DNA from: Clostridia bacterium | GTDB lineage: Bacteria > Bacillota > Clostridia > Oscillospirales > Acutalibacteraceae | Direction: 5' to 3' | NCBI GenBank assembly: GCA_900755995.1 | Contig: CAAEIM010000011.1 | Coordinates: 1 to 17,443, forward strand | Length of the DNA stretch: 17,443 bases | Part shown: in pieces, positions 13,498 to 17,443 of the stretch | Layout of the letters: every line of letters begins with the position of its first letter | Numbering within the stretch: position 1 is the stretch's first letter | Made by a program: the position numbers and the translations under genes | Notes under the pieces: model-generated | Told to the model about the DNA's origin: nothing | Seen by the model: the letters and a program-made list of their open reading frames with translations, nothing else | Databases searched by the model: none

Positions 13498-14288
13498 ATA
13501 TATCCATCCTCTACTGTTGGCGATTGTGCAGAACCAATTTTGCTTTGATTAGACAGTATTTTCAAATACTGTTTGCCTTTAATTTCAACCGATCCCTGTA
13601 TAATGTAGTTCCCGGAAAGCTGTTCTTTGTTATCATTATCAATTAAGAAAACTTTATTTTCGGCTGAAGCAGCTACTTCGGCGCTGGTACCGGAAAAGAG
13701 TAATTCACCTTCATTAATAATAAGAATTTGATCACAAATGGTTTCTAAGTCAGACACAATATGGGTTGAAATTATAACAACCTTGTCCTCTTTAATGTTA
13801 TTTATAATATTTTTAAAACGGATTCTTTCCTCAGGATCTAATCCCACGGTCGGTTCGTCAAAAATCATTATTGCCGGATTGCCAAGCATTACCTGTGCTA
13901 TCCCTAATCTTCGAAGCATACCGCCGGAAAGATTTTTAATTTTGGTATATGTTTGCTTATCCAAATTCACTGCAGCGAGACAGCGTGTTATTTCGAAATC
14001 TTGCTCTTTTTTGTCAATATTTTTTATAGTAGCAAAGTACTCCATCATATCATAAACCTTCAACTGTTTGAATGCTCCGAATTTTTGTGGCAGATACCCG
14101 ATTTCACCGTCCTTTTCAATGCTACCTTCGTTTGTTTTATATAAACCGCAAATACACCTCATTAAGGTTGTTTTTCCGGCGCCGTTTGGACCCAGCAAAC
14201 CATATACTCCCGGTTCAAAGTTAATCGAAATATTATTCAGCACATATTTTTTCTTGAACTTCTTTGAACAATTTAATATATTAAGCAT
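13476..14288 (-). CDS. ABC transporter ATP-binding protein
   Basis: This is a 270-aa complete nucleotide-binding subunit. It has Walker A GPNGAGKT (33-40), a Q-loop at LPQ (about 68), the signature LSGGM (120-124), Walker B IMIFDE (140-145), a D-loop (PTVGLD) and the H-loop His176 (STH). The sequence is closest to the drug/bacteriocin-resistance and export type (CcmA/NatA-like) with a 60-residue C-terminal extension. ATP hydrolysis would power the permease subunits encoded on either side. The start overlaps the large permease gene by 8 bp and the end overlaps the small permease gene by 22 bp, so the three are one translational unit. Confidence 0.97.
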   Translation of the reverse strand: MLNILNCSKKFKKKYVLNNISINFEPGVYGLLGPNGAGKTTLMRCICGLYKTNEGSIEKDGEIGYLPQKFGAFKQLKVYDMMEYFATIKNIDKKEQDFEITRCLAAVNLDKQTYTKIKNLSGGMLRRLGIAQVMLGNPAIMIFDEPTVGLDPEERIRFKNIINNIKEDKVVIISTHIVSDLETICDQILIINEGELLFSGTSAEVAASAENKVFLIDNDNKEQLSGNYIIQGSVEIKGKQYLKILSNQSKIGSAQSPTVEDGYMCVLKQI

Positions 14289-16038
14289 ACTTATTATACT
14301 CCTTAACTAATATTGTTGCTATTTCCTTTATTGATGATTCATTACAGTTAGATAAAAATATATGATCGTTCAATGAAAAATACTCACTATATGATGCCCA
14401 ATTAAACACAGCAGATGTTTGAAAAACAGAAATTTCTGATAAATCTAAATGTTTGTCAGTGTTATGTTCATTCTCATATTCGTTAATTGCATACTGTAGA
14501 GAATCTAATGCATCATCATTAATTTTATTTTCATCCGGAAGAGAAATAAGCGTATAAGAATTATATTTTTTACTCTTTTTTTCAATCAACCCTGACATAA
14601 GTGTAGGATATTGTGCTTTGCCGGTAAATTCATTTTTATGCCCGCTGCTTGACTTGAGATTTGAATATACAGTTAATAATGTGTTTACTTTTATATTATA
14701 AACAGACTCAAATCCATTTGATATAGGTAAATATCCAGGCATTCCCCAAATTATTGTATTACCTGCTTCCGAAGTATCAACCATCGTGTCATTTAAAATA
14801 TGATAGCCGGCAATAGGATAATACGGAAAACATCCCGGGAGAGAAATTCCTTGTAAATTGCTAAAAAAGATGTTGCTTTTTCCTTTATATTTCAGATTGA
14901 TTTTTTCTGTTTCGCTTGAACATTTAACTGAGAAATAATCACCTTCTCTGTTCCATTCAAGTATCTGACCGGTTTCGTCTGTTATTGAATCTATCACGAA
15001 ATCTCTGTATAAAGTAAAATAGTATTCATTATTTTTATTTCTTTCATCTATCTCCATATTAACATTCAAAGAAGCGTCTCGTATTGCAGTTAATGTCATA
15101 TCATATTTGCTTATTGAAAAATCAGCCGCTTTATTCTTTTGTTGTGTATACTCGTAATATATGCTGTCATAAGTAGATATACTATCAAGCGAATTATCGT
15201 ATAACACTCTGCTTCCGCCCTGAAAATAACCTAATAAATTGGAAAAAGCTAAGATAAAGCATATGCATATTGCTACAATACTTTTCTTATTTTTTTTGTT
15301 GCATAATGTAAATATAATAAGTCCGACTAATAATAAAAGCCAGAATAAGGACAAATTCCATCGATATAATTCACAAGATACACCGTATTGATAGTCTGTA
15401 ATAACATTTGTGTTTTGTGGTAATATTTTTTCAAAAAAATATTGAAAATTAAAAAAATTAATGTTTGTGTTATATGATAATAATTGCAAAAACATTGTCG
15501 GAGCTGAGCTCATAAAAAACACTAACAAAATCAGTATTGAGTAAGCTGCAATTCTCTTGAATTTTATTGCTAAAAAGCCTCCAGTAAAAACTGCAATCAA
15601 TAATAAAATCAAAAAATTGAGTGTAGAAGTTAATAAAATATGCCAATAGAAAACGGGATTATGAATACTGGCAGACAGTGCAGTAATAAATCCGATTAAT
15701 ATTGATATGGCGTATATAAAAAGGACAAATATAAAAAGTGTAATAAACATACTGACATAACTTCTGAATTTGCCGCTTTCATTTGATGCTATTGTTTCTT
15801 CAATATCCGAATTTTTGTAAGTATATACATATTCATAAGATATATAAAGAAAAGCAATAAATAAGACAAAACAATATGTTTGGGTGTTAGAAACTCCATA
15901 TAAGGCATCATTGTCAATTGACAATAAGCTGTAAATATGAAATACATTATATATAAAATACAATAAACTTATTCCGAGTATTATTGAAATATGTGGTGAT
16001 TTCAATAATCTTGAAAAATTGCTTTTTTGTAGTTTCAT
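14281..16038 (-). CDS. large ABC-type permease with M1-peptidase-like extracellular domain lacking a zinc site
   Basis: This is a 585-aa protein. The first 275 residues contain about seven membrane helices (starting near 15, 54, 92, 127, 158, 235 and 256), the arrangement of ABC-2-type permeases. Residues 276-585 are soluble and, by topology, probably outside the cell. Within them, DMTLTAIRDASLNVNMEID, DFVIDSITDETGQILEW, EKINLKYKG and CFPYYPIAGYHI follow the beta-rich N-terminal domain of M1 aminopeptidases, including a WYP-like motif. Permeases fused to M1 peptidases are known, but the HEXXH zinc motif is absent here, so this copy is probably a binding or sensing domain rather than an enzyme. 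GAAAGGG lies about eight bases before the ATG. It overlaps the ATPase gene and is clearly its partner. Confidence 0.82.
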   Translation of the reverse strand: MKLQKSNFSRLLKSPHISIILGISLLYFIYNVFHIYSLLSIDNDALYGVSNTQTYCFVLFIAFLYISYEYVYTYKNSDIEETIASNESGKFRSYVSMFITLFIFVLFIYAISILIGFITALSASIHNPVFYWHILLTSTLNFLILLLIAVFTGGFLAIKFKRIAAYSILILLVFFMSSAPTMFLQLLSYNTNINFFNFQYFFEKILPQNTNVITDYQYGVSCELYRWNLSLFWLLLLVGLIIFTLCNKKNKKSIVAICICFILAFSNLLGYFQGGSRVLYDNSLDSISTYDSIYYEYTQQKNKAADFSISKYDMTLTAIRDASLNVNMEIDERNKNNEYYFTLYRDFVIDSITDETGQILEWNREGDYFSVKCSSETEKINLKYKGKSNIFFSNLQGISLPGCFPYYPIAGYHILNDTMVDTSEAGNTIIWGMPGYLPISNGFESVYNIKVNTLLTVYSNLKSSSGHKNEFTGKAQYPTLMSGLIEKKSKKYNSYTLISLPDENKINDDALDSLQYAINEYENEHNTDKHLDLSEISVFQTSAVFNWASYSEYFSLNDHIFLSNCNESSIKEIATILVKEYNKYA

Positions 16039-16178
16039 AATAATTCCCTTTCTTATATATTAAGTTAGCACTGAATAAATCGTTCGTGCATATTGCGCCG
16101 GCAGATTTTTGCCAGATTGTTCGAAATTTTGTGCTCAGAATTACGTCTGTGTGCAAAAGTTACTTAAGTAATTAATTG

Positions 16179-16205
16179 AAGGGCTGCAATTAAGCTGCAG
16201 CCCTT
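16179..16205 (-). terminator. hairpin after the small secreted-protein gene (weak terminator or processing stem)
   Basis: AAGGGCTGCA (16179-16188) and TGCAGCCCTT (16196-16205) form a perfect 10-bp stem with a 7-nt loop, 16 bp after the stop codon. On the minus strand the following sequence is CAATTAATTACTT, a poor U-tract. It may act as a leaky terminator or an mRNA-stabilising stem, giving more of the secreted protein than of the ABC genes. Confidence 0.6.
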
Positions 16206-16220
16206 AATGACTTAAATAAT

Positions 16221-16649
16221 TCAATTATATGTATGAAATTTTGCAGTCGCACGAATGTTTTTTCCATTCCACCACCAAGAATTCATAGTGCCTTTCCATT
16301 TGGTTTTTCCATTAGCACTTACTGCGTATTTATCACCCCAATTAGTATTGCTTGTGCTACCATATGTATGTCCCGGTTCTACGAATACATGACGAGCATT
16401 TACATATTTTTGGGCTTTAGCATCATAAAAGTCAAGATACATGTTTACACCATCATTAGAACTTGAATAGTTCTTGACATATTGTACATTAGCAAGTTTA
16501 TATTTGTTTGCATTTTCATATGAAGCATTTGTTTGATTTGTGTATAAATTAAAGGTGTTTGAAGCCGCAGAAGCAGGAAGACTACTGATAGATGCTACCA
16601 TAATAATGCAGACAACAATTGATGCTATTTTTTTACCTGTTTTTTTCAT
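16221..16649 (-). CDS. small secreted protein of unknown function (DUF2712-like at best)
   Basis: This is a 142-aa protein with a clear signal peptide (residues 1-29, cleavage after PASAA). The mature part is about 110 residues, rich in Asn, Tyr, Lys and Trp, with no cysteine. Notable stretches are VFVEPGHTYGSTSNTNWGDK and MNSWWWNGKNIRATAKFHTYN near the end. The size, composition and neighbourhood recall DUF2712 proteins of Firmicutes, which also lie beside ABC transporters; the match is from memory and weak. I chose the ATG at 16649 because GGGGA lies six bases upstream; six extra codons are possible at 16667. The start lies 17 bp inside agrB, so the two are coupled. It might be an exported effector, a bacteriocin-like protein or a partner of the extracellular permease domain. 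Confidence 0.78.
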   Translation of the reverse strand: MKKTGKKIASIVVCIIMVASISSLPASAASNTFNLYTNQTNASYENANKYKLANVQYVKNYSSSNDGVNMYLDFYDAKAQKYVNARHVFVEPGHTYGSTSNTNWGDKYAVSANGKTKWKGTMNSWWWNGKNIRATAKFHTYN

Positions 16650-17232
16650 TTTTGTTCCCCATTTCAAAATAATTTTTTATTTTGCCAAAAGCAATGGAGA
16701 TTCCGATTATTACCTGTGCAAGTGTAATTGCCATATGTATTTTTGTAATATCAAGAACAATAAATACAAGCGCTACACAGGTTTCTATGATCCATACGAT
16801 TATTGTTTTCTTTCTGTAAATGATTTTTTCAATTTCATCAAGAGGCTTGTTTTTAGTACCTATGGGTGAAAACAATATGATGACCAAACTTGATAAAACT
16901 AATAATCCTAAACAAATGAATCTATTAATGGCAATAAATTTCATTATCGAAAGAGTTGCTGATATTGATATTACAGTTAGAAAATAACATCGTAATGAAG
17001 TGCTTGCGTGATAACCGCCGGAATATGACCTTAATGCCATAAATGAAAGAGTCAATACTATGCATTGATAAATTTCTCCGAATATTATTCCTAACAGCAA
17101 CATAGTTGCAATATTTAATAAAGTCAGAAAAAATTGCTCAAATCCGTATTGATATATTTCAAGGTCATCATCTTTGATTACTTTTTTACAAATCAAACGA
17201 TTTGTAATTCTACTTGCAGCCGTAGCAAACAT
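16633..17232 (-). CDS. agrB: AgrB-family membrane peptidase, processes AgrD pro-peptide
   Basis: This is a 199-aa membrane protein with about five hydrophobic segments. MALRSYSGGYHASTSLRCYFLT contains the catalytic His75 and Cys82, with the same seven-residue spacing as His77/Cys84 of Staphylococcus AgrB. AgrB cuts AgrD on the cytoplasmic side of its ring-forming segment and forms the cyclic thiolactone or lactone autoinducer. I chose the ATG at 17232, which overlaps the agrD stop codon (TGATG); a TTG one codon upstream is possible. It precedes the secreted-protein gene, with overlap. No AgrC/AgrA pair is visible in the window; one could lie just upstream, beyond 17443. Confidence 0.93.
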   Translation of the reverse strand: MFATAASRITNRLICKKVIKDDDLEIYQYGFEQFFLTLLNIATMLLLGIIFGEIYQCIVLTLSFMALRSYSGGYHASTSLRCYFLTVISISATLSIMKFIAINRFICLGLLVLSSLVIILFSPIGTKNKPLDEIEKIIYRKKTIIVWIIETCVALVFIVLDITKIHMAITLAQVIIGISIAFGKIKNYFEMGNKNEKNR

Positions 17233-17375
17233 CAAAACTTTCTCAACTTCTTGACAGCTTCAGGCAATTTTGATTGACCAAACCAAGACATACAAGTGGT
17301 ATTAGCTGAGCGCTTAGCAGAATTATATGCGATCCTGGCGGCTGTATTTTCAATTGTCTTATTTATCTTTTTCAT
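17232..17375 (-). CDS. agrD: AgrD-like cyclic autoinducer pro-peptide
   Basis: This is a 47-aa peptide too short for routine gene calling. It has three parts as in AgrD: a basic amphipathic N-terminal helix (KKINKTIENTAARIAYNSAK, residues 2-21), a central segment with one cysteine (TTCMSWFGQS, Cys28) and a charged C-terminal tail (KLPEAVKKLRKF) with the conserved Leu-Pro. If processing follows the AgrD rule, a five-residue ring Cys-Met-Ser-Trp-Phe with a short N-terminal tail would result. A perfect AGGAGG lies nine bases before the ATG, and the stop overlaps the agrB start. The tail is basic, unlike the acidic tails of staphylococcal AgrD, so its recognition by AgrB may differ. Assignment rests on the peptide layout plus the adjacent agrB. 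Confidence 0.85.
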   Translation of the reverse strand: MKKINKTIENTAARIAYNSAKRSANTTCMSWFGQSKLPEAVKKLRKF

Positions 17376-17413
17376 AAAGAATAACCTCCTTGTTTTTTAT
17401 TTCTTTCGACTAA

Positions 17414-17441
17414 CTTATACTATCATAAAACCTATAATCAA
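17414..17441 (-). promoter_or_regulatory. possible promoter of the agr operon
   Basis: On the minus strand, TTGATT (17436-17441) and TATAAG (17414-17419) are separated by 16 bp, about 40 bp upstream of agrD. The window ends two bases beyond the -35 box, so upstream activator repeats cannot be seen. Confidence 0.4.
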
Positions 17442-17443
17442 AA

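Overview
The window looks like a low-GC Gram-positive gut Clostridium relative, probably Oscillospiraceae (Ruminococcus-like). This rests on the strong GGAGG ribosome binding sites, SpoVG and AbrB/SpoVT relatives, an Agr-type quorum-sensing locus, and a cell-wall protein with a C-terminal sorting signal. Nearly every gene is on the minus strand, so transcription runs from high to low coordinates. The only confident plus-strand gene is a small SLOG-fold gene near 10 kb.

Positions 1-12.2 kb carry the accessory part of an integrative conjugative element (ICE). In transcription order it holds a 53-aa ICE protein, a DUF4314 protein, a broken cytosine-C5 DNA methyltransferase, a ribbon-helix-helix regulator divergent from the SLOG gene, an adenine DNA methyltransferase, a Cys-rich AbrB-like mini-protein, an AbrB/SpoVT protein and a SpoVG-family protein. 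After these come a GNAT acetyltransferase with its own sigma70-type promoter, a Thr/Pro-rich lipoprotein, a 198-aa ICE protein, a very large thioester/Cna-B/VaFE surface adhesin, a DUF4406/DUF7768-type protein, a DUF3852-type membrane protein and a Xre-type repressor. Transfer ATPases, relaxase and integrase are not in the window. Several genes follow a rho-independent terminator so closely that there is no room for a promoter in between, which suggests read-through or antitermination control.

Positions 12.2-12.8 kb are a junction. A strong terminator palindrome lies beside an isolated 18-bp copy of the 3' end of a tRNA-Trp gene, with no tRNA body. This is what an attachment-site scar looks like. 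A possible membrane-protein remnant follows.

Positions 12.8-17.4 kb are visibly more AT-rich and form one compact minus-strand operon: agrD (a 47-aa pro-peptide), agrB, a small secreted protein, a large ABC permease whose extracellular half resembles the N-terminal domain of M1 aminopeptidases but has no zinc site, an ABC ATPase and a second permease. No AgrC/AgrA pair is visible. The operon could make and export (or resist) a cyclic peptide together with a secreted partner protein. It is the best candidate here for an undescribed system, and the tRNA scar suggests it may sit on a separate integrated element.
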